64,000 nucleotides of DNA, taken from Pontivivens insulae (GTDB lineage: Bacteria; Pseudomonadota; Alphaproteobacteria; Rhodobacterales; Rhodobacteraceae). This document shows, one piece after another, positions 9,513 to 18,013 of the stretch. The first letter of the stretch is position 1. Each line of letters opens with the position of its first letter. The notes below the pieces were generated by a model. That model did no database searches and was not told the origin of the DNA. It saw only the letters and a list, made by a program, of their open reading frames with translations. The stretch spans positions 310,001 through 374,000 of the forward strand of contig NZ_OMKW01000002.1 of the NCBI RefSeq assembly GCF_900302495.1. The letters are read 5' to 3'. Position numbers and translations under genes: made by a program.

Positions 9513-9544
9513 AAAACCCGGTGCGATGCTCGCGCCGGGTTTTT
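9513..9544 (+). terminator. Rho-independent terminator after dapD
   Basis: Arms at 9513-9525 and 9531-9543 form a 13-bp stem (one G-T wobble) with a five-base loop, opening with AAAA and closing with a T-run. It sits 28 bases past the dapD stop and 100 bases before the next start. Confidence 0.9.
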
Positions 9545-9646
9545 CGGTTTTATGCGGAAGCGTTTGACAGAGGCTTTGTCGCCCCCGAACACTTTCACAC
9601 GGCCGTCTGGATGTCCCACGGCCCATATCGTGCAAAGGATGGGGCG

Positions 9647-10597
9647 ATGCGAGTTGGATTTATCGGGCTGGGAAATGTCGGCGGAAAGCTTTCTGGCAGC
9701 CTGTTGCGCAATGGGGTGGATCTGACCGTCCATGACCTGAACTCTGACCTGGTTGCGAAGGCCGTGACGAAGGGTGCACGTGCCGCGACAGGCCCCGCCC
9801 AGATGATGCGGGAGTGTGATGCCGTCATCACCTGTCTTCCTTCTCCAGCAGCGTCTGACGCAGTGCTCCAGCAAATGTTGCCTGAAATCGGCCCCGGCAA
9901 AATCTGGATGGAGATGTCCACGACCGATCAGGCAGAGGCGCAGCGCCTTGGCGGGCTGGTGATCGATGCGGGCGGGGCAGCCGTGGATTGTCCGGTTTCG
10001 GGCGGATGCCACCGTGCAGATACTGGCAATATCTCAATCTTTGCTGGCTGCGATCGGGCGACTTTCGAACGGATCTTGCCGTTGCTCAAAACGATGGGCC
10101 GGCGCATTTTGCACACGGGCGATCTGGGCAGCGCGTCTATGCTGAAGGTGCTGACCAATTATCTGGCGACAGTTCACCTCGTCGCAAATGCTGAGGCGCT
10201 GACGACGGCAAAGGCTGCGGGCATGGACCTCAACATTGCTTATGAGGCGATCCGCATTTCCTCTGGTAACAGCTTCTCGCACGAGACGGAAAGCCAGGTG
10301 ATCCTCAACGGGTCCCGCGACATTTCGTTCACGATGGACCTTGTTAAAAAGGATGTTGGCCTTTTTCAGAGCATAGCAGAGCGCGAGGACGTGCCCCTTG
10401 AACTCTCACCTCTGATTTGCCGGATATTCGACAATGGGATCGCGCGATATGGAGAGCGTGAACTCTCTCCCAACATCATCCGGCGCCTTGAAGACGCAAC
10501 CGGGCTTTCGATCCTGGCACCGGGCTTTCCGGCAGAGATGACCGATGGGGAGGCGGAGGAGCCAGGATATGAGGTGCGCCCTGGCGTTGCGGGATAG
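9647..10597 (+). CDS. NAD(P)-dependent beta-hydroxyacid dehydrogenase
   Basis: 316-residue enzyme of the 3-hydroxyisobutyrate / tartronate-semialdehyde reductase family. The Rossmann motif GFIGLGNVGGK is at 4-14; CPVSGG near 110 is the substrate-binding motif; K in SMLKVLTNYL is the conserved catalytic lysine. The unusually acidic tail (EMTDGEAEEPGYEV) is not a family trait. ATG at 9647 was chosen because the Rossmann strand starts at once; an upstream ATG at 9611 is possible. First gene of a rightward cluster that runs to 14427. Substrate unknown. Confidence 0.85.
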   Translation: MRVGFIGLGNVGGKLSGSLLRNGVDLTVHDLNSDLVAKAVTKGARAATGPAQMMRECDAVITCLPSPAASDAVLQQMLPEIGPGKIWMEMSTTDQAEAQRLGGLVIDAGGAAVDCPVSGGCHRADTGNISIFAGCDRATFERILPLLKTMGRRILHTGDLGSASMLKVLTNYLATVHLVANAEALTTAKAAGMDLNIAYEAIRISSGNSFSHETESQVILNGSRDISFTMDLVKKDVGLFQSIAEREDVPLELSPLICRIFDNGIARYGERELSPNIIRRLEDATGLSILAPGFPAEMTDGEAEEPGYEVRPGVAG

Positions 10598-10671
10598 ACA
10601 GTTCCGCTCCGCCATGCGATCCCAAATGCAAAAGGGCACACCGTGTGCCGCCGTATGGAAGGGAAGACCCG

Positions 10672-10995
10672 ATGCCCAAACCCGGAAGCCGACAGCAGGT
10701 CTATACTCTCGTGGTCGAGGTCGGACGCTCGGACGGGGATGACCTTCCCGCAAAGGCGACGGGTGGCGGCTTGATGCTGTTTTCCACCGGCGTGGATGAG
10801 GCAGAGGCGGTGCGGGAGGCGGTGAACGTGCTCAAGCAGGCGGGTCTGGCCCCGCTCGATGTCACTGGCTACGGCACCTTGGCCGAGCGAGAGGCCGAGG
10901 GACATGAGATCGGGCAGGACGAGCGTAACCTTATGGACCGTGCGTTGGCTGAGAATGCTGTCATTATTGCTCAGATGACGCCCTATTATGACTAA
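10672..10995 (+). CDS. Conserved-looking protein of unknown function
   Basis: 107 residues, soluble, acidic, no cysteine. I do not recognise a family. The order is a basic N-terminus (MPKPGSRQQ), a beta strand (VYTLVVEVGR), a segment ending GGGLMLFSTG, then a helix rich in Glu and Val (VDEAEAVREAVNVLKQAG) and a C-terminal helix ending AQMTPYYD. This strand-helix pattern looks like a small alpha/beta or ACT-like fold. It overlaps the start of the epimerase gene by eight bases, so it is translated together with it. ATG at 10672 was chosen over a GTG at 10645. Confidence 0.7.
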   Translation: MPKPGSRQQVYTLVVEVGRSDGDDLPAKATGGGLMLFSTGVDEAEAVREAVNVLKQAGLAPLDVTGYGTLAEREAEGHEIGQDERNLMDRALAENAVIIAQMTPYYD

Positions 10996-11878
10996 GCGTA
11001 TTTTCTTCACCGGTGGCACAGGTAAGGCCGGGCGTCACGTGGTTCCATGGTTGCGCGATCAGGGTCATCACGTCGTCAACGCCGATCTCAAGCCCTTGGG
11101 GTGCGACGGGGTCGATGACCTCAGCATCGATATCACGGATAGCGGGCAGGTCTTTGGGGCCCTGACCCAGCATGCGAATATGGGTGAGTTCGCGGATGGT
11201 CCGGCAAAACCATATGACGCAGTCGTCCATTTCGCTGCTGTCGCACGCGTATTGCTGACCAGTGATGCAGAGTGTTTCCGGGTCAACACGGTGGGCACGT
11301 ATAACGTCATAGAGGCCGCCGTGAAATTGGGCGTGAAGAAGATCATCATCGCCTCGTCCGAGACCGTTTACGGCACCTGCTTCGCGCATGGGGACCTCGA
11401 TCCGCCGGGCCTGCCGCTGACCGAGGATATGGCGACGGTTCCCGAAGACAGCTATGCAATGTCCAAGCTGTGCAATGAGGTCACAGCGCGGTCGTTCCAG
11501 GCCCGGTCCGGGATCGACATCTATGTGCTTCGCATCGGCAATGTGTTCGAACCTCATGAATATGCTGAGCATTTCCCGGACTTCTTTGCGGATCCCGCAA
11601 CGCGGAAGCGGAACATCTTCAACTATATCGACGCCCGCGATCTGGCGCAGATCGTTCATCGTGGCGTCCTGACGGATGGGCTTGGATTTCAGATTTTTAA
11701 CGCCGCCAATGATACCAATTCCGTCAATCGCCCGGCAGAAGAGCTGGCCCGTACCTATTTTCCCAATGTCCCAAAGGGGCCCTTGCCCGGCAATACCGGC
11801 CTCTATTCCAATGAGAAGGTACGCCGGATGCTCGGCTTCGTTGAACAACATGACTGGCGGCGTTATGTCGAAGGCTGA
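10988..11878 (+). CDS. NAD-dependent epimerase/dehydratase family protein
   Basis: Extended short-chain dehydrogenase, 296 residues. TGGTGKAG at 8-15 is the NAD-binding motif, S123/S124 and the Y156-AMS-K160 pair form the catalytic triad, and HFAAVARV at 81-88 is the usual third-strand motif. Typical substrates are sugar nucleotides or sugar acids such as uronates. The overlap with the upstream 107-residue protein and the 24-base gap to the aldo/keto reductase put it in the middle of one operon. The exact reaction is unknown. Confidence 0.83.
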   Translation: MTKRIFFTGGTGKAGRHVVPWLRDQGHHVVNADLKPLGCDGVDDLSIDITDSGQVFGALTQHANMGEFADGPAKPYDAVVHFAAVARVLLTSDAECFRVNTVGTYNVIEAAVKLGVKKIIIASSETVYGTCFAHGDLDPPGLPLTEDMATVPEDSYAMSKLCNEVTARSFQARSGIDIYVLRIGNVFEPHEYAEHFPDFFADPATRKRNIFNYIDARDLAQIVHRGVLTDGLGFQIFNAANDTNSVNRPAEELARTYFPNVPKGPLPGNTGLYSNEKVRRMLGFVEQHDWRRYVEG

Positions 11879-11902
11879 CCCGTTCGATCCGAAAGCGTTT
11901 CC

Positions 11903-12949
11903 ATGAAATATAATCGCCTTGGCCAAAGTGACCTTATGGCCTCCGAAATCTGTCTTGGTTCCATGACATGGGGCACCCAGAATACAGAGGCGGAGGGTCA
12001 CGCGCAGATGGACATGGCGCGGGAGCGCGGCGTCAACTTCATCGACACTGCAGAGATGTATCCGACGACCCCCTTGCTGGCGGAAACCTGCGGCCGCACC
12101 GAAGAGATCATGGGCACGTGGATCGAAGGGCGGCAGGATCGTGAAGACCTGATCATTGCGACCAAGGTTGTTGGCAATGGCTTTGGCATGATCCGCGACG
12201 GGGGGCCGATCACACCGTCGGCCATCCACACCGCGCTTGAAGGATCGCTCAAGCGACTGCGGTGCGATTATGTGGACCTCTATCAGATGCACTGGCCCAA
12301 TCAGGGGCATTTCCACTTCCGCCGCCAATGGTCCTACGACCCGTCGGACCTTGATACACAAGCGATCCTCGATGACACCCGCCGAAATCTTGAGGCGTTG
12401 GCCAAAGAGGTGGATGCGGGTCGCATTCGCTATGTCGGTCTGTCGAACGACACCACCTGGGGCACGCTGCAATGGCTGCGTCTGGCCAAGGAGTTTGATC
12501 TGCCGCGCGTTGCCTGCGTCCAGAATGAATACTCGCTGATGTATCGACAGGCCGATCTCGATTTCGCCGAGATGGCCCATCATGAGCAGGTCTCGCTCAT
12601 CTCCTATTCGTCCCTGGCCTGTGGTCTGCTGACCGGAAAGTATTCCGGCGGCGCGGTGCCGTCTGGCAGCCGGATGGACGTCTCTGGTCCGACGCTCGGG
12701 GATCGCACGACCGCGCAGGGCATGGAAGCAGCTGATGCCTATGCAGCGTTGGCACGGGACAATGATCTTGATCCAGCAACGATGGCCATCGCCTTCTGCC
12801 TGACACGCCCGTTCCTCGCCTCTGTCATCATCGGGGCGACGACGCTCGATCAACTGGAGAGCGTTCTGGCTGCAAGTGAGATCGAGCTTAGCCAAGATGT
12901 GATGGACGGTATCGGTGACCTGCACCGTCAATATCCATTCCCGTTCTGA
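11903..12949 (+). CDS. Aldo/keto reductase, Tas/YajO-like
   Basis: 348-residue NADPH-dependent carbonyl reductase with a TIM-barrel fold. The catalytic tetrad is visible: D48 and Y53 in FIDTAEMYP, K88 in IIATKVVG, H130 in LYQMHWPN. VIIGATTLDQLESVLAASEI near the C-terminus is the NADP phosphate-binding strand. The sequence opens MKYNRLGQSDLMASEICLGS, close to the E. coli Tas group. It is nine bases from the HAD gene. Probably reduces or oxidises an aldehyde produced within the cluster. Confidence 0.88.
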   Translation: MKYNRLGQSDLMASEICLGSMTWGTQNTEAEGHAQMDMARERGVNFIDTAEMYPTTPLLAETCGRTEEIMGTWIEGRQDREDLIIATKVVGNGFGMIRDGGPITPSAIHTALEGSLKRLRCDYVDLYQMHWPNQGHFHFRRQWSYDPSDLDTQAILDDTRRNLEALAKEVDAGRIRYVGLSNDTTWGTLQWLRLAKEFDLPRVACVQNEYSLMYRQADLDFAEMAHHEQVSLISYSSLACGLLTGKYSGGAVPSGSRMDVSGPTLGDRTTAQGMEAADAYAALARDNDLDPATMAIAFCLTRPFLASVIIGATTLDQLESVLAASEIELSQDVMDGIGDLHRQYPFPF

Positions 12950-12958
12950 GGTTCCGCG

Positions 12959-13621
12959 ATGACGCTTCAAGCCGTAATGCTCGATTTGGATGGCACGCTC
13001 GCTGATCCGTCAGAGGGATGGTTCGCGGCCCTGACGCTGGCGCTTAAGTCCCAGAATGTCGAGGTGCCGCCTCGTGCCGAGTTGGGCTGGACGATCGGCC
13101 CGCCGATCTGGGAAGTGTTCGAAGTGCTCCTGGGCGAGGGCGCAGATATTGGCGAGGCAGTTACTGATTTTTATGCCGCCTACATGGTGGGCGGTGTTGA
13201 AGATGCCGAGCTGCATGATGATGCCGGCGAAATCATCGAGGCGTTCCGCGATCTTGAGGCTGCCGTCTACATCACCTCGGTCCTGCCAACCCCGGTGGCG
13301 GAGCGGCAGGCAGAGGCGCTGGGCCTCGATGTCCATGTCGACCGGATTTTCGGTTCGGAAATCTCAGGGGAAAATGCGGACAAGACCGCTCTTTTCGCCC
13401 ATGTGTTGAGTGAGACAGGTCACGATCCGGCACGCTGTATCGTGATCGCAGACCGGCGCCACGATATGGACGGCGCCCGCAACAACGATATTCCTACAAT
13501 CGGGGCGCTCTGGGGCTTTGCGGATGAGGAAGAGCTGCACATGGCCGAGGCGGACGGGCTGGCCGGTTCACCAGAAGATGTGATCGAGATCGCCGCCGAT
13601 CTGATGGGCATTGATCTGTGA
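12959..13621 (+). CDS. HAD family hydrolase (phosphatase-like)
   Basis: 220-residue haloacid-dehalogenase-type phosphohydrolase. Motif I is MLDLDGTLADPS (nucleophile D9, acid/base D11), motif II has the TSV in VYITSVLPTP, the lysine is in NADKTALF, and motif IV is VIADRRHDMDGARNN. A helical cap lies between residues 16 and 85, as in phosphoglycolate phosphatase. It ends in a four-base GTGA overlap with the acetyltransferase gene. The substrate is likely a small phosphate ester. Confidence 0.85.
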   Translation: MTLQAVMLDLDGTLADPSEGWFAALTLALKSQNVEVPPRAELGWTIGPPIWEVFEVLLGEGADIGEAVTDFYAAYMVGGVEDAELHDDAGEIIEAFRDLEAAVYITSVLPTPVAERQAEALGLDVHVDRIFGSEISGENADKTALFAHVLSETGHDPARCIVIADRRHDMDGARNNDIPTIGALWGFADEEELHMAEADGLAGSPEDVIEIAADLMGIDL

Positions 13622-14427
13622 TCAACCGGATCGCGTCCCGCGAGGAAATCGCGCTGATGCTCGAGTGGGCGGCAGCCGAGGGGTGGAACCCCGGCCTTGA
13701 TGACGTGGATGCATTTTCTCAGGCTGACCCGCGGGGGTTCTTTGTGCGTGAGGTGGATGGCGCCCCCATCGCTGCGATCAGCGTGGTCAATCATGGCGAC
13801 GACCTTGCCTTTCTCGGCCTCTATCTGTGCCAGCCGGAATTTCGGGGGCAGGGGCATGGCTATGCACTCTGGCACCATGCGCTGGCCCACGCCGGCGGAC
13901 GGACGATTGGACTGGATGGCGTTCCGGCACAGGAAGCGAACTATGCCCGCTCGGGCTTTCAGCGTACTGGGGCAAGCATTCGGTACATGCTGGACCTTTC
14001 AGGACCGCCTGTCGCCGCGCTGGACCCTGTTGTTGATCTGGGCGCGGCCATCGCGCTTGATAGGGCGGTAAATTGCGCTGACCGGGAACCGTTTATGAAG
14101 GCTTGGCTGACGGATACGCCGACGCGCCGCAGCTTTAGCCTCGGCCGAGAAACTCTGATCACACTGCGTCAGTGCCGTGAGGGGGCCAAGATCGGTCCGC
14201 TGATCGCATCCAATCTGGACGATGCCGAGGTATTGGTGCGCGGGGCCGCTGCCCATGCCACTGGACCAGTGTTTCTTGACATCCCGGACGCCAATCCGGC
14301 GGCGGCAGCGCTCGCCGCACGTCTTGGTGGCGTTGAGACCTTTCGCACGGCACGCATGTATCGCGGTACGCCGCCTGCGACCAATCACACACGCTTGTTT
14401 GGCATTGCGACAATGGAATTGGGATGA
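13618..14427 (+). CDS. GNAT family N-acetyltransferase with extra C-terminal domain
   Basis: 269 residues starting with GTG at 13618, overlapping the HAD stop. The first 140 residues are a GNAT domain; the acetyl-CoA-binding loop is QPEFRGQGHGYALW at about 74-87. The second half (about 145-269) resembles the C-terminal domain found in two-part GNAT proteins and has SLGRETLITLRQCREGAKIGP. The acceptor amine is unknown. Last member of the operon that begins at 9647. Confidence 0.82.
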   Translation: MINRIASREEIALMLEWAAAEGWNPGLDDVDAFSQADPRGFFVREVDGAPIAAISVVNHGDDLAFLGLYLCQPEFRGQGHGYALWHHALAHAGGRTIGLDGVPAQEANYARSGFQRTGASIRYMLDLSGPPVAALDPVVDLGAAIALDRAVNCADREPFMKAWLTDTPTRRSFSLGRETLITLRQCREGAKIGPLIASNLDDAEVLVRGAAAHATGPVFLDIPDANPAAAALAARLGGVETFRTARMYRGTPPATNHTRLFGIATMELG

Positions 14428-14456
14428 TCCGCGTGTCTCGAAACAGGAGCGCCAGA

Positions 14457-14921
14457 ATGAAACAGGTCCTCACCTTGATTGCTGCCCTGGCGGCTGGTCC
14501 CGTTACAGCCCAAGGGATCGAGCGCAGCGTGGTCGGCACCTGTGATCGTGAGCAAATCCCATGGGACGGCGCGCTTGAGGCGCTGACGAGCTTCTGGCAG
14601 GCGGAGTCGACCTTCGATCTGCCCGGCGTTGATGCCATGCTTGATGATGAACTCCGCGCGGCGCTGATCGAAACAGGCGGTGTCCAAAGGCTTTTGCGCC
14701 TGACGCCTGTGCGACCAGAGAACAGGTACCCGGTGCGCGCGACATGGTATTGCAACGTGCCCAACAGGCTCGACGGTGGTGTCGTATTTGATTGGATCTC
14801 AACCGGAACCGCAGATGTGACGGCGACGGGTTATGTCGCGATACTGGAGGGTGACCCAAACTGGGCCGTCCTGCGCTTTGACAGCACTATTGTTGCAGAG
14901 GATACCGAGGCTGATGAGTAA
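14457..14921 (+). CDS. Exported protein of unknown function
   Basis: 154 residues. [20 protein letters not shown] is a clear signal peptide cut after TAQ. The mature part holds two cysteines (in GTCDREQIP and TWYCNVPN) that could pair, and an alternating hydrophobic pattern suggesting a small beta-rich domain. The ATG at 14457 has AGGAGCGCCAG upstream; an in-frame ATG at 14424 lacks such a site. Its end overlaps dapE by eight bases, so the two are co-translated although the product is secreted and DapE is cytosolic. Confidence 0.7.
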   Translation: MKQVLTLIAALAAGPVTAQGIERSVVGTCDREQIPWDGALEALTSFWQAESTFDLPGVDAMLDDELRAALIETGGVQRLLRLTPVRPENRYPVRATWYCNVPNRLDGGVVFDWISTGTADVTATGYVAILEGDPNWAVLRFDSTIVAEDTEADE

Positions 14922-16068
14922 GACCGCCACCGATCCCGTCGCCTTGACGCAAGAGTTGATCCGCTGTGCCTCCGTCACACCAGCGGAGGGCGGCGCAATC
15001 GTGCTGTTGGACGATCTGCTGAGCGCGGCTGGATTTGTGACGACCCGGACGGATCGCAATGGGATCGCCAATCTTTTCGCGCGTTGGGGGCAGGGCCGGA
15101 ATGGGCGTACCTTCGGGTTCAACGGACACACCGATGTCGTGCCAATCGGCAACCGCAATGACTGGACCCATGATCCGTTCGGGGCAGAGATTGTGGGCGG
15201 CATCCTCTATGGGCGCGGTGCGTGCGATATGAAGTCCGGCGTGGCCGCCTTCGCGGCAGCAGCGATTGATTTCGTGAAAGACACGCCACCCGATGGCTCA
15301 ATCGTTCTGGCCATCACCGGCGATGAGGAAGGGGACGGCGTGGACGGCACCGACGCGATTCTCGACTGGATGAATGCGAATGGCGAGCGGATGGATCACT
15401 GCCTCGTGGGGGAGCCGACTTGCCCCAACACGATGGGCGAGATGATGAAGATCGGGCGCCGCGGTTCCATGACAGCCTGGATCACCGCAACCGGGCGGCA
15501 GGGCCATTCCGCCTATCCGCACCGGGCGCTTAATCCCCTTCCTGCACTGGTGCGCTATCTCGACACGTTGGCCAGTCACACGCTGGACGACGGCACGGAG
15601 CATTTTGACGCCTCAACGCTCGCCATCACCTCCATCGATGTCGGCAATCCGGCCAATAATGTAATCCCGCGTCAGGGGACCGCGGTTGCCAATATCCGTT
15701 TCAACGATGCGCACAGCTCTGCGGCGCTGACAGAATGGCTGCAATCGGAGGCAGCAAAGGTTCAGGCGGAGACGGGTGTTGAAATCACCATGACGATCAA
15801 AGTGAGCGGAGAGAGCTTCATCACCCCTCCCGGCGAGCTATCCGATCTGATTGGTCGCGCCGTGACGGCTGAAACCGGGCAAATCCCTGAGCTATCGACC
15901 ACCGGCGGCACGTCTGATGCGCGCTACGTCAAGAACCACTGTCCGGTGGTTGAGTTCGGCTTGGTCGGTCAGTCCATGCATCAGGTGGATGAGCATGTGG
16001 CCGTGGATCACATCCACCAACTCAAGTCGATCTACACGCGCATTTTGTCCGGTTATTTTACGACCTGA
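14914..16068 (+). CDS. dapE: Succinyl-diaminopimelate desuccinylase
   Basis: Removes succinate from N-succinyl-LL-diaminopimelate, the step after DapD and the DAP aminotransferase. 384 residues, M20 metallopeptidase fold. Metal ligands and catalytic residues are visible: H72 and D74 in NGHTDVVP, D105 in GACDMKSG, E138/E139 in GDEEGDG, and the GGTSDARY segment near 330-337. ATG at 14914 was chosen because it starts the family N-terminus and overlaps the upstream gene; the longer frame from 14833 has no family similarity. Confidence 0.96.
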   Translation: MSKTATDPVALTQELIRCASVTPAEGGAIVLLDDLLSAAGFVTTRTDRNGIANLFARWGQGRNGRTFGFNGHTDVVPIGNRNDWTHDPFGAEIVGGILYGRGACDMKSGVAAFAAAAIDFVKDTPPDGSIVLAITGDEEGDGVDGTDAILDWMNANGERMDHCLVGEPTCPNTMGEMMKIGRRGSMTAWITATGRQGHSAYPHRALNPLPALVRYLDTLASHTLDDGTEHFDASTLAITSIDVGNPANNVIPRQGTAVANIRFNDAHSSAALTEWLQSEAAKVQAETGVEITMTIKVSGESFITPPGELSDLIGRAVTAETGQIPELSTTGGTSDARYVKNHCPVVEFGLVGQSMHQVDEHVAVDHIHQLKSIYTRILSGYFTT

Positions 16069-16198
16069 CGGCCCGGCCGAGTTTATGCCAGAGGGCCTTT
16101 TGCGGCGGGCCCGACGCTCCGTCTCGAAAATGTGAGCAGGACAGCGCGACATTCGTGCCGTCTGCGTCATATCTCCGTTCAACAAACAGGAGGCCCGC

Positions 16199-16726
16199 AT
16201 GGCACAGAAACTCGACGCAGGCAGCGCATTTCCGAAGATGACCGTCCCGATGCTGGGCGGTGGCGAATTGGCACTGGGCACACCGACCGGAGACCATGAC
16301 TGGCAGATGGTCGTGGTCTATCGCGGCAAGCACTGCCCGCTTTGCACGAAATATCTCAAGGAACTGACGGAGCTTTTGCCGGAATTTGAGGCACAGGGCG
16401 TGGACGTTGTTGCCGTTTCCGCCGACAGCGAGGCGCAGGCGAGCGCGCAACGCGATGAGGTCGCCCCGACCTTCCCAATCGGCTATGGCCTTACGATTGC
16501 CCAGATGACGGAGCTGGGCGTCTACATCTCTGATCCGCGCTCAGACAAGGAGACGGATCATCCTTTCCCGGAACCGGGTCTGTTCATCATCAATGGCGAG
16601 GGAAATATCCAGATCCTCGACATATCGAACGCGCCATTCTCCCGCCCGGATCTTGGCGCGCTTGCGCGTGGTATCAGGTTCATCCGTGCCAATGACTATC
16701 CGGTCCGGGGCACGCATTCGGTCTGA
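16199..16726 (+). CDS. Peroxiredoxin-like (AhpC/TSA) protein
   Basis: 175-residue thioredoxin-fold protein. The likely peroxidatic cysteine is C46 with C49 in YRGKHCPLCTKYL; this CPLC pair differs from the PxxxTxxC signature of classical 2-Cys peroxiredoxins and resembles the alkyl-hydroperoxide-like subgroup. No signal peptide. A strong Shine-Dalgarno (ACAGGAGG) lies before the ATG, and an intrinsic terminator follows the gene, so it is a single-gene unit. It probably reduces peroxides in the cytosol with a thiol partner. Confidence 0.82.
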   Translation: MAQKLDAGSAFPKMTVPMLGGGELALGTPTGDHDWQMVVVYRGKHCPLCTKYLKELTELLPEFEAQGVDVVAVSADSEAQASAQRDEVAPTFPIGYGLTIAQMTELGVYISDPRSDKETDHPFPEPGLFIINGEGNIQILDISNAPFSRPDLGALARGIRFIRANDYPVRGTHSV

Positions 16727-16754
16727 TGTGATTGCGACCATCACAAGTTTTCAT

Positions 16755-16791
16755 GGGCGTGCCACTGGACAGCCGGGGGCACGCCCTTTTT
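16755..16791 (+). terminator. Rho-independent terminator after the peroxiredoxin gene
   Basis: A perfect 9-bp GC-rich stem (arms 16755-16763 and 16778-16786, GGGCGTGCC with its complement) with a 14-base loop, followed directly by TTTTT. It lies 28 bases past the stop codon. Confidence 0.88.
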
Positions 16792-16816
16792 CATCGCGCC
16801 GACAGGAGACTTGTCC

Positions 16817-18013
16817 ATGACCCAAAAATTCGGCCCCGCAACGCTCGCTATTCCCGGCCCTTCGACCGCGCCCGAACGGGTGTTGCGCGCCATGCATCGT
16901 GCCTCCCCCAACATCTACGAGGGAGAGCTGGTCGATATGATGCCGGGCATTGTGGCTGATCTGAAGGCAGTCGCCCGGACAGCGCATGATGTTTCGATCT
17001 ACATCTGCAATGGGCACGGCACGTGGGAGGCGGCGCTCAGCAACACGCTGTCGCGCGGAGATCAGGTTCTCGTGCTGGCGACAGGGCGATTTGCCCAAGG
17101 GTGGAAGGAAATGGGCGAGAGCCTGCATCTGAAGGCCCGGATGATCGATTTTGGCACAGATGCCGCCGTCGAGTTAGAGCAGGTGGCCGCGGCTCTTGCA
17201 GCCGACACGGACCATCAGATCAAAGCGGTGCTGTGCTGTCACACGGACACCGCCTCATCCGTGCGCAATGACATCGCCGGGCTTGGGCAGCTCCTCTCCG
17301 ACACGGGGCATCCCGCCCTGTTCATGGTCGACTGCATCGCCTCACTGGCCTGCGAACCGTTTGAGATGGATCGCTGGGGGGTCGATGTCATGATCACCGG
17401 CTGTCAGAAGGGTCTGATGACACCGGCTGGGATGGGGTTTGTCTTTCATGGCCCACGCGCGTGGGCCGCGCACGAGACTGCCGATCTGCGCTCTGGCTAT
17501 TGGGATTGGGAAAGCCGCGCGCGTCCGAAGATGTTCTACCAGCGTTTCTGTGGCACCGCGCCAACCCACCACCTCTATGGTCTGCGCGAGGCGCTGAACA
17601 TGCTTGTGCATGAAGAGGGGATCGAACAGGTCTGGGCGCGCCACGAGCGCAACGCACGCGCCGTCTGGGCGGCGGTTGATCATTGGGCGGAGCAAGGCGT
17701 CGTTCAACCCAATGTCGCGGACCGGGCGAACCGTTCGACGGCGGTAACGACCCTCCGTCTGACCGAAGGCAGCGTCGTGCCCCTGCGGCGTTGGGCCGAG
17801 GAAGAGGCGGGCGTCACTCTGGGCGTTGGGCTGGGCCTCGATATCAATGTTCCGCGCGGGGATAACCTGTTCCGCATCGGACATATGGGTCATCTGAACG
17901 CGCATTCGCTGTTGGGAACCTTGGCCGCCACCGAGGCTGCGATGTTGGCCACCAACACGCCCTTTCATCCCGGAGGCGTGGCCGAGGCAATCAAGGTTTA
18001 CGCCGCCGTCTGA
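16817..18013 (+). CDS. Class V aminotransferase, serine/alanine-glyoxylate type
   Basis: 398-residue PLP enzyme. The cofactor lysine is K198 in MITGCQKGLM, and the phosphate-binding and substrate segments GHGTWEAALSN (67-77) and VDCIASLACEPFEMDRWGVD (171-190) fit serine-glyoxylate or alanine-glyoxylate aminotransferases. Such enzymes link photorespiration-like glyoxylate recycling and the serine cycle. No serine-cycle genes are next to it, so general glyoxylate detoxification is also possible. ATG at 16817 follows AGGAGACTTGTCC. Its last 16 bases overlap the convergent phosphatase gene. Confidence 0.87.
   Translation: MTQKFGPATLAIPGPSTAPERVLRAMHRASPNIYEGELVDMMPGIVADLKAVARTAHDVSIYICNGHGTWEAALSNTLSRGDQVLVLATGRFAQGWKEMGESLHLKARMIDFGTDAAVELEQVAAALAADTDHQIKAVLCCHTDTASSVRNDIAGLGQLLSDTGHPALFMVDCIASLACEPFEMDRWGVDVMITGCQKGLMTPAGMGFVFHGPRAWAAHETADLRSGYWDWESRARPKMFYQRFCGTAPTHHLYGLREALNMLVHEEGIEQVWARHERNARAVWAAVDHWAEQGVVQPNVADRANRSTAVTTLRLTEGSVVPLRRWAEEEAGVTLGVGLGLDINVPRGDNLFRIGHMGHLNAHSLLGTLAATEAAMLATNTPFHPGGVAEAIKVYAAV

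Noticed and set aside
10964-12970. 668-codon frame on the minus strand across the epimerase and aldo/keto reductase genes
   Set aside because: The plus-strand proteins carry complete active sites; the minus frame has no domain and spans two genes.
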